From the NCBI GenBank assembly GCA_018398765.1, contig JAHBMJ010000918.1, positions 1 through 37,303 of the forward strand: DNA of 37,303 nucleotides. Reading direction: 5' to 3'. The stretch is from Chromera velia (lineage: Eukaryota; Sar; Chromeraceae). The position numbers and the translations under genes were made by a program. The notes beneath the pieces are model-generated. The model saw only the letters and a program-made list of their open reading frames with translations. It was not told the DNA's origin and did not search any database. This document shows positions 1-10,237 of the stretch, in pieces; within the stretch, counting starts at the first letter, position 1; each line of letters opens with the position of its first letter.

Positions 1-57
1 CCCGCAAACCCTGTCAGGGCTAGTCAGGGCGTTCTTTCGGTGAGGGTGGGGGGGGCT

Positions 58-587
58 CACACTCACTCACTCACTCATTCACTCACTCACTCATTCACTC
101 ACTCACTCACACTCTCACTCTCACTCTCACTCTCACTCATTCACTCACTCACTCACTCACTCTTACTCTCACTCTCATTCTCACTCACACTCTCACTCAC
201 TCTCAATTACTCACACACTCACTCACTCACTCACTCTAACTCACTCACCCTAACTTACTCACCTAGCTCACTCACCCTAACTCACTCACTCAGTCACTCA
301 CTCACTCTCTCACTCATTCATTCACTCACTCACTCTCTCACTCTCATTCACTCTCACTCACTCAAACTCACTCTTTCTCCACCACCCCCCAGACAGACAG
401 ACAGACAGACAATATGTTTTTTCTTCTTCTCCCTCCTTTTCTTTATGAACACAACAGACAGACAGACAGACAGACAGACAAATCGAGAGACAGGCGGACG
501 GGGCGGATGGACGGACAGACAGACAGACAGACAGGCAGACAGACAATATATTTCTTCTTCTTCTCCCTCCTTTTCTTCATGAACACA

Positions 588-621
<34 letters not shown>

Positions 622-1085
622 CGACAGACCTCACCCACTCGCTCTCATTCACTCTCACTCAGTCACTCACTCACTCTCTCACTCACTCACTCACTTACTC
701 ACTCGATCAGTCACTCTCTCTTTCACTCACTCACTCACTCACTCACTCATTGACTCTCACCCTCACTCTCACACTCACTCGCTCTCACTTACTCCAACTC
801 ATTCTTTCTCACACACTCACTCACTCACTCACTCACACTCACTCACTCACTCCCTCTCACTCACTCATTCATTGTCATTGAAATTTCACTCTCTCTCACT
901 CTCACTCACGCACTCTCACTTACTCACTCACTCACTCAGTTACTCATTCACTCACTCACTCCAACTCACTCGCTCTCACCCGCTCTGACCCACTCTCATT
1001 CACTCTCACTCACTCACTCACTCGCTCACTCACTCGCTCTCATTCAGTTTCACTCAGTCACTCACTCACTCATTCACTCACTCTC
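58..1085. repeat. TCAC-type microsatellite with CAGA blocks
   Basis: About one kilobase of imperfect CACT/TCAC tetranucleotide repeats, interrupted at 382-632 by CAGA arrays. Open frames here are low-complexity read-through in Ser/Leu/Thr/His and are not genes. The array ends at a good splice acceptor (TCACATCAG, ending 1092), so it may be the inside of an intron. Confidence 0.9.
385..632. repeat. Duplicated block inside the microsatellite
   Basis: A ~50-bp non-repeat segment (pyrimidine stretch CTTCTTCTCCCTCC followed by ATGAACACAACAGACAGA) occurs twice, near 410-465 and 546-600, each flanked by CAGA arrays. This is a local segmental duplication with a period of about 137 bp. Confidence 0.7.
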
Positions 1086-1092
1086 ACATCAG

Positions 1093-1224
1093 CTCGCTGC
1101 TCACGTTTTTGAGAAGAATGCAGAAGAGAGAGAGGGGGAACGGGGGGAGAAAGAGGTCGAAGAGATGGAAGACGTCACAGCCACCCCCTTGTCGCATTTC
1201 CTTACTTCCCTTCAAGTTGGAGGG
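1093..1224 (+). CDS. Candidate internal exon of an unrecognised gene
   Basis: A 132-nt, phase-0 segment between an acceptor (CACATCAG, ending 1092) and a donor (GTGACT, at 1225). It encodes 44 residues: an acidic/basic middle rich in Glu, Arg and Lys, then a normal-looking end (ATPLSHFLTSLQVGG). There is no start codon, so it would be internal. A second acceptor (CTCGTAG, ending 1263) follows only 39 bp later, and the frame then runs into the satellite. No family is recognised. It could be a remnant of a host gene whose downstream part was displaced by the satellite. Support is only frame, composition and splice motifs. Confidence 0.3.
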
Positions 1225-1320
1225 GTGACTGGGGGGGTCATTGTTCTTTCCTGTTTCTCGTAGGCAGCCACTTGTCGCTTCAGGGTTGGGAAAAAGTTAG
1301 GGAAGCACGCTGAAAGTCAC

Positions 1321-1939
1321 CATGTAGTTGGGTTTACTATGTACAAGTGGCCTAGCTTTATACCTAAGAAAATAAATATTCATAACTTTTGAATTACAAT
1401 GAGTTAGAAGCTGAAATTCAAGCTGTAAAGCCTTCTAATATTAACCTATCACTACACTGAAATGCTTTTTTAATTTAGAAAAAAAAAGTGCAAAAATAAA
1501 AAATATTTTTTCAGAGTAGGAATGCCGTTAGGCTTGCTAATAATATATGTTTATGCATAAGTGACTAAACTTTATATCCATGCAAGAAAATAAATATTCA
1601 TAACTTTTGAATTACAATGAATTAGAAACTGAAATTCAAGCTGTAAAGCCTTCTAATATAGACGTATCACTACATTAAAATGTTTTTTTAATTTAGAGAA
1701 AAAATGTACAAAAATGAAAAACTTTTTTAAGAGTAGAAATGCAGTTAGGTTTACTATGCATAAGTGACCAAACTTTATATCCAAGAAAATAAATATTTAT
1801 AACTTTTAAATTACAATGAGTTAGAAGCTGAAATTGAAGCTGTAAAGCCTTCTAATATAAACGTATCACTACATTGAAATGTTTTTTTAATTTAGAGAAA
1901 AAATATGCAAAAATGAAAAATATTTTTTCAGAGTAGAAA
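1321..1939. repeat. ~200-bp AT-rich satellite, left part (3 units)
   Basis: Three tandem units begin near 1321, 1521 and 1739. Each contains the phrases GTTAGGTTTACTATG, GAAAATAAATATTCATAAC, AGCTGTAAAGCCTTCTAAT and TTTTTAATTTAGA. Units differ by scattered substitutions; the second carries a small insertion. The array breaks within a unit at 1940-1943 and resumes at 3816. Confidence 0.9.
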
Positions 1940-1943
1940 TGCA

Positions 1944-3203
1944 CGACATGAGTTTGGAATGGGGATTCTCTGGCCAAAGAGGAAGTCTTGGGGGTCCGAT
2001 GGTTTGGTTATGGGCGGGTAGGATGCATTGAAATTCAAACAGTTGGTTTCATATGCAAAGCACTGTTGGAAGGGGGTCTTTTCTTTTTTTTACAAGGTTC
2101 TTTACCGACTCTTGAAATTTTTTGTACCACATTGTGATTTAAATTCTGTTTTCCAGTTTCAAGAAATGTTGGGTGACTTCAATGTTGGGTTCAGACGGGT
2201 TGCAGACAGGGCGTCATCTATGTGTGCCCTACCGAGCTGGCTGATAGGTTTGGTTGCAATTGCAGTGGATGACATCAAAGCGTATTTTCCGTCTTTACCC
2301 CGAGCCGACTTTTTGTCTTCTCTCGATGCTTTAGTTTGTTTTCTTTCTTCTTCTTCCAGGCATCGTTTTGCTGTGTTGAGAAAGGGGAGATATGTTTTCA
2401 TGAAGAGTGCGGGCCCTGCTGTTGGGGAGGTATGGCTCACAAGGTGTGTGAAGAAGAAACAAGAGGTTTTTCTCTCCACACACGCAAATCATGCACATAC
2501 CACCTATGTTCCGTTGAGTTTGTTGTGTGATTTAATTAGAGTTAACTTTAATTCAAATACTATCCAAGTGTTGGGAGAGAGGGTTACTCAGGTGGAGGGA
2601 TTCCCGCAAGGGAGTCTGTGTTCACCCGGGGGCGCGCGTTTTTATGCTGCATGGAAAGAATATCAGAAAGCACTTTTCGTGAATGTCACTTTATGACAGT
2701 CCTCTAAGTGGTTCATGAGGCGCTACATGGACGATCGGACGTTGATGGCTCGTTTTGTTGCTCCCAATTTTCTTGAAAACGATCCTTTTATGCTTTCACT
2801 ACAGCGCTATGATTTCTACCATGGTACATGTATTTTGGAGAGACACTGTGGGAAGGAGGTTTTAGGTCTCCCTCTCTTCACTCTCGAGAGTGTCCCAGAA
2901 GTTGTTTTGTTCTCTCCAAAGAATCCGAATAGATCTGTTTTCTCCCCTTTCGTTGATGGGTCCTTGGAAACTACACATGGGAGTGACCTGTCGTTACATT
3001 CTTTTGTTTATTTGCGTCCCCGTTTTATTTATGGGAATGCATGTGTGATCAGCCGCTCTGCACGTTTAGGTCTGATACGTAGTCACGTTACAAGAATGCT
3101 TTTATCCGCAAATCTGCCCACCTGTTTGATAGTAAGGGAGTTGTCATTAATGTTTATTGAATTTCTATCTTTGCGATGGCTTTTTAATTTTCTCAAGCCT
3201 TAG
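1944..3203 (+). pseudogene. Reverse transcriptase-like protein, copy 1 (two nonsense codons)
   Basis: One continuous frame shows RT motifs in order: a YRPLV-like region 1/2 equivalent, the catalytic Asp block VDDIKAYFPSLP (about 2266-2301), the QGS-SP block FPQGSLCSPGG (about 2601-2633), and the catalytic box YMDD followed by R (about 2721-2735). A ~150-residue C-terminal tail follows, including GLPLF. Two in-frame stops interrupt it: TAG at 2019-2021 and TGA at 2694-2696. Both align with Trp codons of copy 2. The frame ends at TAG 3201-3203, though weak similarity to copy 2 continues to about 3305. No RNase H, integrase or endonuclease domain is visible. The RT family is unassigned. Confidence 0.8.
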
Positions 3204-3815
3204 GAACAATATTTGTGTATTTTGGTCCGTACAGCCAGCACGGATCTGATTGAAGGATGGTTAAATGAGGTTGCATTTCTGGAGCAATTTAGACCAACGA
3301 TGTATTAAATATGTTTACATTTGTATCTTCCTTATTTCGATTCTTTTTGTCCTATTAATTTTTGATCAAACGTTTCTTTTACTTAGCATACAGAGCCAGA
3401 AGCAATAGAAAAAAAGACAGTGGCGAGACCGAAGGGGGGGGTCGCGCGTGATGTTGTGTGTTGGAATTGCAGTTGCTTGTCTGGCATGTCAGGATTAAGA
3501 GTGTGCGCATTGATACTACGGCTTGTGCCAGGACAATTTTAAATTGTGCGCGCGACCGATCGTTTATGGGGTGGTGTTTGAGCCATGCCGAGATTTATTG
3601 ATTTTTTGTGCCGTACGTGTATTTGGTATCGAATTGGCATGTGTTCGTCTATCTATACATGTGTACTGAGATACAGGCATGTGATCTCAAGATTTCAAGT
3701 AGAAGGACTGCTTTTCCACTGAACACAGTGCTGCCGCCTACTAGCACAGTGCAGAGACGGTTAGGACATATATTACAGCTGTCTAAAGTAACGTGTATTC
3801 TAAGGTAACACTAAT
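3204..3815 (+). other. 3' untranslated region of retroelement copy 1
   Basis: A non-coding tail of the element. It shares with copy 2 a block of the form GAAGC-ATAGA-AAAA-GACAG followed by a G-run and TCGCGCG (about 3400-3448). Otherwise it has diverged. A 66-residue frame at 3608-3808 has no support as a gene. Confidence 0.55.
3440..3557 (+). other. Possible long-range stem in retroelement 3' region
   Basis: GGTCGCGCG at 3440-3448 is the exact reverse complement of CGCGCGACC at 3549-3557, with a 100-nt loop. Copy 2 has an analogous 9-bp stem at the same relative place. This could be an RNA structure recognised by the RT, but CG-rich repeats can pair by chance. Confidence 0.35.
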
Positions 3816-4340
3816 TGCAGTTAGGTTTACTATGCATAAGTGACCAAACTTTATACCTAAGAAAATAAATATTCATAACTTTTGAATTGTAATGAGTTCG
3901 AAGCTGAAATTCAAGCTGTAAAGCCTTTTAATATAGACGTATTACTACATTGAAATATTTTTTTAATTTAGAGAAAAAATGTGTAAAAATGAAAAATATT
4001 TTTTCAGAGTAGAAATACAGTTAGGTTTACTATGTATAAGTGACCAAACTTTATACCCAAGAAAATAAATATTCATAACTTTTGAATTACAATGAGTTAG
4101 AAGCTGAAATTGAAGCTGTAAAGCCTTCTAATATAAACGTATCACTACATTGAAATGCCTTTTCAATTTAGAGAAAAAATATGCAAAAATGAAAACTATT
4201 TTTTTAGAGTAGAAATGCTGTTAGGTTTGCTATGAATAAGTAACCAAACTTTATACTTAAGAAAATAAATATTCATAACTTTTGAATTACAATGAAGTAG
4301 AAGCTGAAATTCAAGCTGTAAAGCCTTCTAATGTACACCT
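3816..4340. repeat. ~200-bp AT-rich satellite, right part (2.6 units)
   Basis: Continuation of the 1321-1939 array: units start near 3816, 4016 and 4215, the last truncated at about 4338. The same phrases recur (AGCTGTAAAGCCTTCTAAT, GAAAATAAATATTCATAAC). The first base run restores exactly the phase lost at 1943. Confidence 0.9.
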
Positions 4341-4430
4341 ATCTCCACGTGTTGATAAAAAAACGGATCTATGGTTGTTCTTCTCTATAGGTTCTCTCGC
4401 TTTCAACTTCTGCATGCTTAGATTCCCTCG

Positions 4431-7400
4431 CTAAATGCATGTTGAACGAAGACCTTCCCTAGCTCCCCTTTCCCTCGCTTTCCCTACCCGCAATCCAATC
4501 ATTCTACGGCCACCTTGCAGAGCCGTAAAATCAAGAATCATTCTTGAACCTCCTTTGGTCGGCTCTATGTCTACTGGGAGCAGGTGCACAACAACTGCCG
4601 GGCTGGTTTTGGAAGTCTGAGCCCCTCCTTTGATCATCACGAGTTTGGCGTTTTTGTATGTACTTTCTCCCGAGAGGCCACGGCCGTAGAGAGAAAGAAT
4701 CACCCAGTATCCCTCAAGAGGGACTCGTTTGGGAAAATATCGCTTCGGGTCTGTTTTTCTTTCGTCACTGATTGTGACTACTGAGCCTCGTTTGTATTCG
4801 AAGCTCACATGGATCGGAATCAAAGGTGGGGGTGGGTTGTTTGAGTTTGAAGGGGCGAGGGACTTCAAAGGCGAAATCCATCTCCCGAAATGCGACTGCC
4901 CTGCCCGCTCTCCCTCATGGCTCCCTCCACCTTTGTCCTTCAGCACAGACTGTTCTGTCTCGGTGAAGCGTAAGAGCAACTCCACCGCCTCTTCTTGAGA
5001 TTCTGTCTCCCCAATCTTATCGAAGGCGTCAAGGTACTGCTTCAGGGGGCCTGACATTTTTTCATCCAGCTCAACTGCTGCCACCGCCCCATCCTCTTTC
5101 TTCTTGAGGTGCAGGTTTTCTTGTATTGCAAGCTCTGCCTCCCTGTCCAGGGCTGTTTCTACTTCAATTTCTGTGGGGTCTTTTTCGGGTACAACCTCTA
5201 TGTCTGCAACATCTTCGCCAGATGACATGAAGAACGCATGGCGATCTATTTCTTCAACATATGCCTTGAGGGATTCTTCGAGGTACTTCACTGATGTCAT
5301 CGACTCTAGGGGACATGAACCTTCGACGGCATCATCTGATTCCTCGTCAAGCTCTTCTTAGTTGGGAGCAGAATCGTTTTTTTAATTGGGGGAAGAATTG
5401 TTAGTCATGTTGGCTGCGGCTGCGTTAGAGGCGGCACTGTCCCCGTCGCCGCCCCCGTTTCTCTTCTTCTCCAGCCTCTGGAGGGTGCTGGACATTTCAG
5501 ATCGGAACAGCTCACTGAGATGCTTTGGAGAGAAAATGGGTTGAGAAATGAACGGAGAAAGAGGGATTTGCAGTTTTTTTAGAACACGGCCAACCCCGTT
5601 TGTGTTCCACTGATTGATGTGGTAGACAAGCCGCGCATCATCAAGAAATGTGGGAAGCTTCTTCGTCCCCCTTCTATCGATTGCCACCTCACCATACCCT
5701 GAAGCTCCCTTCACTGCAGTCATTCCGACTTAGGAGCTCGGCCCCGGCATATTTGCTCTCACTACAGCTAGTTTGGGGTTAGCTTCTTCTTTGAATGCCT
5801 TTTTTCTCTACAGATCTAGGTACTCCATTGCAGTAAACTCCCTAGAAGGAGAGAAGATGCGGACGGCACCATGGTGGTGCTCGATTGGGGAGTTGTTTTC
5901 CTTTGTGGGTATGGACACCTGAGGGAAGGTCAAGGTGGAACCGATCTAAGATGAGTGCTGGTTTCTGCGAGTGACAGGGGCAAGGCCATTTATGGAGGCT
6001 AGGATGCCTCCAGCCATCTAGCACCCCCGAGTGTTCTGCAGTGGTGCGTCTTCTGACTCTTTGTCAAGGACGGAGTTTGAAAAGCAGATGTGATAAATCA
6101 CACGGAGGGCAACTTGGACTAAAACCAGTCCAACCTTCATGAAGGGATAGGTGTTATGTGTGCTCACCCCCTTGAGGGCTTTGGGGCTGGAGAAGAACCA
6201 GGTGGTGAAATCGGAAGTGAAATCTTTGGGTCTCCAAGTGCAGACCTAAATGCATTCGAGATCAACTTTGGGGAGAAGCCCTGCATTTATAGGAAACGGT
6301 CCAATGGACAAGAGGCTTGATCCTAGAACCACTGACTTGTACGTGTTTTTTGATGAGTGTGGGGTGCACCCTGAGCCTGTCCATGTCTGCTTGCCTTCAA
6401 GGCGCAGACAGATCTGTTTGACAATCCATGGAGCCATGATTGTATCTCCATCAGCCATAACATTGAGGAGCACATGATTCGACTTGAGGATAACAGTTAC
6501 TGTAAGGCAGTCATCTCAGAATTTTCCTCCATCATTCAGGAGAGGGTCTTTGTAGAGGAGGGCTCTGATTGGGAAAGTCGTGTAGGGAACGTCGTGCAGC
6601 ATGATCAAACATGTGGTGATGTACTCTACAATCTCCCCCTCAGGTAGGGGGGCCTCCAGAGGCTTGTACGATTCCCCCGACATGTAAGCCTTCTCCCCAA
6701 CTCTCCCAATCCATACGTCAAGCCTGCATTGCCAAGCAGATTGTATTAATAGAGCATTCATGGAGTCAGTCATGCGGTCACTCACTTACTCACTCACTCA
6801 CTCACTCACTTACTCACTTACTCACTCACTCATGCAGTCACATGCTTACTCACACAGTCCTTCACTCACTCACTCACTCCCTCCCTCACTCACTTACTGA
6901 CTCATTGACTCATTGACTCACTCACTCACTCATGTACCGGCCCACCCACCGACTCCTAGCACCGACTCATTCATTCACACACTCACTCAGTCACTGACCT
7001 GGAGTGGTACAACACCGCCGGATTGTTCTTGGAGGCATTGAGATGGCAGGTCAGTCTATGTTTTCCGTCTGGTCGGATGGGTGGGGGGGCCCGGCGGATG
7101 CCTGCTTCAAACCGCGTCTTTATGGTCTGTTTGCTTGTGTCAAAAAGATTGTGGTCTCCGAGGTCTGCAGCGGCTCTTTGCCTCTAAAACCAGCGCTCAG
7201 AAATCCCCACCAAGTTTTCGCAGAGAGAGACATGCACCTCATATCCATGAATGCAGAGTCTGTGCAAGAAAGCACTCCCACCCGGACCCAGAGATGCATT
7301 CTTCCACCCCATCATTCTGTTTGCCCAGGCGCGGATCAGATCAAAGATGGGGGCCCCCTCTAATTTTCCTTCCTCCAGTAGGGTAAAAAAGTTTTATAAG

Positions 7401-7582
7401 AATGTATGCTGGTCCAGGAACCTCATCACCCGTGCGCTTCTCTTTTACCCCTCCATCTGTCCTTTAATGTCTTTGACTTCTTTCAGAATGCGATCCCACT
7501 CTCCCTCCTGCAGCAAAGGATCCCAAAAAAATGTCTTCTTCCTACTTAGACACCATGGATGTTCCCGATCTGACCCCGTCAT
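4431..7582 (-). pseudogene. Large unrecognised spliced gene with many in-frame stops
   Basis: A protein-like frame runs 7582-6999, an intron (6998-6724) is removed by donor AG|GTCAGT and acceptor AATGCAG, and the same phase continues from 6723 to about 4341. It has roughly 980 codons but twelve in-frame stops, at plus positions 7445, 7394, 7184, 6516 (the only TGA), 6246, 6018, 5946, 5808, 5730, 5382, 5358 and 4431. No frameshift is needed. Between stops the translation looks like a globular protein, for example KTFFWDPLLQEGEWDRILK near the start and a long acidic segment (about 5350-5000) before a conserved-looking C-terminal region. No family is recognised. It is probably a decayed mobile-element or virus-like gene. 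The start is uncertain because a plus-strand gene may overlap it. Confidence 0.6.
6724..6998 (-). repeat. Intron filled by a GTGA/TCAC microsatellite
   Basis: On the minus strand the donor AG|GTCAGTGACTGAG leads straight into a GTGA tetranucleotide array (plus TCAC, about 6777-6990). The intron ends at GGCAATGCAG. Removing it joins both exons in phase (TCCAG plus G gives Arg), which is the best evidence that the interval is a real intron. Confidence 0.65.
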
Positions 7583-8227
7583 ACTGTCAGGCAACTCACA
7601 CGACCGCCTAGGCAGTCGAGGGTGAATAAGTCGAAAGACTTATCCAGTGAGACTGCGCTCAGTATGATTCCCCCCCCGACCGATTTCCTTGAGTGTCCTT
7701 AAGGAACCCGATCAGGACAGCGACATTGCTAAGGAGCAGGACGAAGAGTTCGAACGTGCCTCAGAGGCGATCGATCCACAATGTGCAAGGTCGTTTTCTG
7801 TTGCTGTCTATATATGTGTCATTGCGTATTTTTGTACTGCACTAGCTTCCGCTACATGCAGCTTCTCTGAACTAAAATGTCGACGGCAAGATTGAAAGAC
7901 ATCTTCAATCTCTTGGAGATAGAATGGAAAGATGTCGATGGAGAAGGTCACAAAGCAAAGAATCCTGAAGTTGGAGAGAATCTCCAGCAGCAAGTCAAGC
8001 CCCTCCATTATCGAAAGATGGGTGTGGAAAAGGGCTGTAACTTTCTCTTCAAGTAGTACTGCTTGCATGAACTGATAGCAGAAGGTGCCAATCTCTCCCT
8101 CATCCAAAGTCAGATTGCTCTGAAACAATACGAAAACGCCATAACAGAGATTATAAAATGCTACGGTCCGTCTTTTCTTCAAAAACTCACTTTATCCTGT
8201 GTTTTCTACCTGTTCCCCTCTCTTTGA
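7532..8227 (+). pseudogene. Divergent small unrecognised gene, broken
   Basis: Plus-strand coding-like segments lie head-to-head with the minus-strand gene at 4431-7582. An ATG at 7532 opens a frame (MSSSYLDTMDVPDL) with early stops TAG, TAA and TGA. After a C-run at about 7672 the next frame encodes an acidic stretch (about 7689-7787, EPDQDSDIAKEQDEEFE). The clearest part is 7877-8227, starting MSTARLKDIFNLLEIEW and ending at TGA 8225, with one internal TAG at 8054. An intron between 7788 and 7876 is possible (donor AAG|GTCGTT, acceptor CATGCAG) but phases do not resolve. No family is recognised. Confidence 0.4.
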
Positions 8228-8335
8228 TTTCCGGGGAAGTTCATATGTCTCCTCCAAGCTTTCCTGCCGTCTTACCTTCGCACTGCTCTCTTCTTGTCTA
8301 TCAGCTCCATTCCATGCAGTACCACGCCTCCAGAT

Positions 8336-8404
8336 AGAAAGATAGATAAACCGATGGACGCCCAGATGGACAGAAAGACAGACAGACAGACAGACGGACG
8401 GATG

Positions 8405-8437
<33 letters not shown>

Positions 8438-8536
8438 GCAAAAAGATAGATAGATAGATAGATAGACAGATACTCTCTCCCCCCCCCTCCCTCCCTCCCT
8501 ATATGTCTGTGTATGTGTATGTGTATGTGTGTGTGT
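8336..8536. repeat. CAGA/GATA/TG microsatellite cluster
   Basis: CAGACAGA arrays (8372-8436), GATA (8444-8466), a C/T-rich stretch and TATG/TG repeats (to 8536), then one N at 8537. The array abuts the 5' end of retroelement copy 2, so that boundary may be a truncation point or an assembly artefact. Confidence 0.85.
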
Positions 8537-8537
8537 N

Positions 8538-9957
8538 TTTCTTTTACGTTTTGGTTCCTTGAATAGAAGGAAGCATCGTTTTGGGACTGGTCTTCTATGG
8601 GCAAAAAGGAAATCTTGGGGGGACGATGGTCGGTTGCCTGCGAGCTGGTCGTTTATCAAATACCGCCCGCTCGTCTCGTATGCCTTGCATGGACGTAAGT
8701 CTCTCTTTTCCTTTGCATGTAAATGTTTAAATGGCCTGTTTCGTTACTTCGGCCCTCACTGTGACTTGGACTCGACTTTTTCTTTTCAGGAATGTGTGTC
8801 TGTATTCAACGCCGGGTATGGACGTTCCGCTGATCGGTCCGAACAGCTTTCGCAAAAGCCTGACTGGCCTGTCGGTCATATTAAGATGGTTGTTGATGAT
8901 ATCAAGGCTTTTTTCCCCTCCCTCCCACGCGATGCTTTTCTGTTGTCACTTAGAAAGTTCGTCGCGAGGGTGAAGGCAGAATCTCGACACAGATACATCG
9001 TTCTACCAAAGTTCCGTCCTTTCTGTAAGAAGGAGGCTGGGGGGGCATGTGGAGAGACATGGGTATCACGCAGACAATATGTGAAGCCTGCTGCCTTCTT
9101 GTCCTCTCATAACAGATTCGCAGATGCCATCTCATGCCCTATTGATGTCCTACCGGAGATCGTTGACCTTGACTTTCGTACTAATCTGATTCATGTTCAT
9201 GGACGACTGATTCGACAGAAGGAAGGCTTCCCTCAGGGGAGCCCATGCTCTCCTGGGGGGGCGAGATTCTTTGCAGCCTGGCAAGAGTTTTCGGTTGCTG
9301 ATTCTTTCTCTGTTTCATCTTGGGAAGACAAGTCATGGTTTGGTGCACAATATATGGATGACCGCTCTCTTTTTTGTTCATTTTCCTGGCTGTGCTTCTT
9401 CTGATGTAATGAGTCTTCAGGATGAGAGTCCTCCTGCGTTACTTTTACAGGAAGATCTTTACAGTCCTGAATGTGTCTTGGAAAGGCAGGAAGGCTCCAT
9501 GGTGCTGGGGCTTCGGATTTTCTTTCTCCAACAGACACCCTCTGTTTTGCTTTTTGCGGCTGCAAACCCTAATCGGGATGCTCTCATCGAATGGTATCAT
9601 AACCTATGTGCTTTTTCCTTTTCGTGCCTCAAGGATTTCGATAATGCTCTTCCATTCCCTTCTTTCCCTACCCTGAAGAGAGTTAGATTCATCCATGGTT
9701 TTTCTTGTATTCCTCGGTTGCAGGGAATGATCGGACAGATGAGTTTGAATGTATTGCATTCCTTGCTTTCCTGTAATGCCCCTGCTCGTGTTCTTATTGA
9801 TGAACTGACTTTTCTTTTTTTTGAATGCTTTCTTCTTCGTTGGCCTTTTCGTTTTCTCATGAAGGTTTTTTCTGGTGTCATTGCTCATTCGAGGAGTCCT
9901 TCGTTGATCGCATTATGGAATGAAAGGACTTTCTTTCTTTTTACTGTTCTTGGTTGA
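8538..9957 (+). pseudogene. Reverse transcriptase-like protein, copy 2 (one frameshift)
   Basis: RT motifs in order: YRPLVSYA region, VVDDIKAFFPSLPRD (about 8889-8933), EGFPQGSPCSPGG (about 9222-9260), and YMDD plus R (about 9351-9365). After the YMDD box an extra T in the T-run 9370-9375 shifts the frame. The homologous C-terminal half continues in the +1 frame to 9957, with blocks such as MVLGLRIF and AANPNR matching copy 1. Unlike copy 1 it has Trp where copy 1 has its two stops. It is longer at the C-terminus. No second enzymatic domain is seen. Only one disabling lesion is evident; a sequencing error in a homopolymer is possible. Confidence 0.8.
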
Positions 9958-10082
9958 TTTTGTTACATTCCCTCCTTTGATAACTGATCTTCTTATGTTC
10001 TTTCCTGCTTATACAATTGAGTGCACTATTCACCTGCTGGAAGCGATAGACAAAAGACAGCAGCAAAGAGGAAAGGGGGGTC

Positions 10083-10237
10083 GCGCGCGTCGGTTCTCAT
10101 GCCTTGTTCTGTGCTTCTCGATTGATCAGATGTTGCATTCTTGGAGTCAGTCCGTCTGATATTGCATGCACGGTTCTGGTGTGTCAGCACCATTGTATAT
10201 GCAATCAGACCCGTGACTTCTCGCGAATGATGCGCGC
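10083..10237 (+). other. Possible long-range stem in copy 2 3' region
   Basis: GCGCGCGTC (10083-10091) can pair with GATGCGCGC (10229-10237) over nine pairs including one G-U. It lies at the same place relative to the G-run motif as the stem in copy 1, with a different sequence but similar pairing. Confidence 0.3.

Larger units (their letters stand above)
1944..3815 (+). mobile_element. Retroelement copy 1 (RT-bearing, inserted in satellite)
   Basis: A ~1.87-kb insertion that splits a satellite unit. The left satellite ends GAGTAGAAATGCA and the right one resumes TGCAGTTAGG, leaving a possible 4-bp target duplication TGCA (1940-1943 and 3816-3819). The body holds an RT pseudogene (to 3203) and a ~610-bp 3' region. 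Homology to copy 2 (8.5-10.2 kb) starts right at the left junction, inside the reading frame, so this copy is 5'-truncated, as expected of target-primed reverse transcription. No LTRs, TIRs or poly(A) tail are visible. An endonuclease or other N-terminal part could have been lost by truncation. Confidence 0.8.

Noticed and set aside
40-881. Open frames of 155-180 residues on both strands
   Set aside because: They translate TCAC and CAGA microsatellites (Ser/Leu/Thr/His or Cys/Leu/Ser/Val runs) with no protein character.
2694-2696. Nuclear UGA-as-Trp code
   Set aside because: TGA ends the COMT-like, desaturase and Patched-like genes here, so general reassignment is not credible; a local mutation or element-specific readthrough remains.
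1321-4340. Regularly spaced repeats as a CRISPR-like array
   Set aside because: Units are contiguous ~200-bp satellite repeats without unique spacers, in eukaryotic DNA.
7004-7625. Plus-strand frames of 101-124 residues
   Set aside because: They are antisense to the better-supported minus-strand frame, and lack motifs or splice logic.
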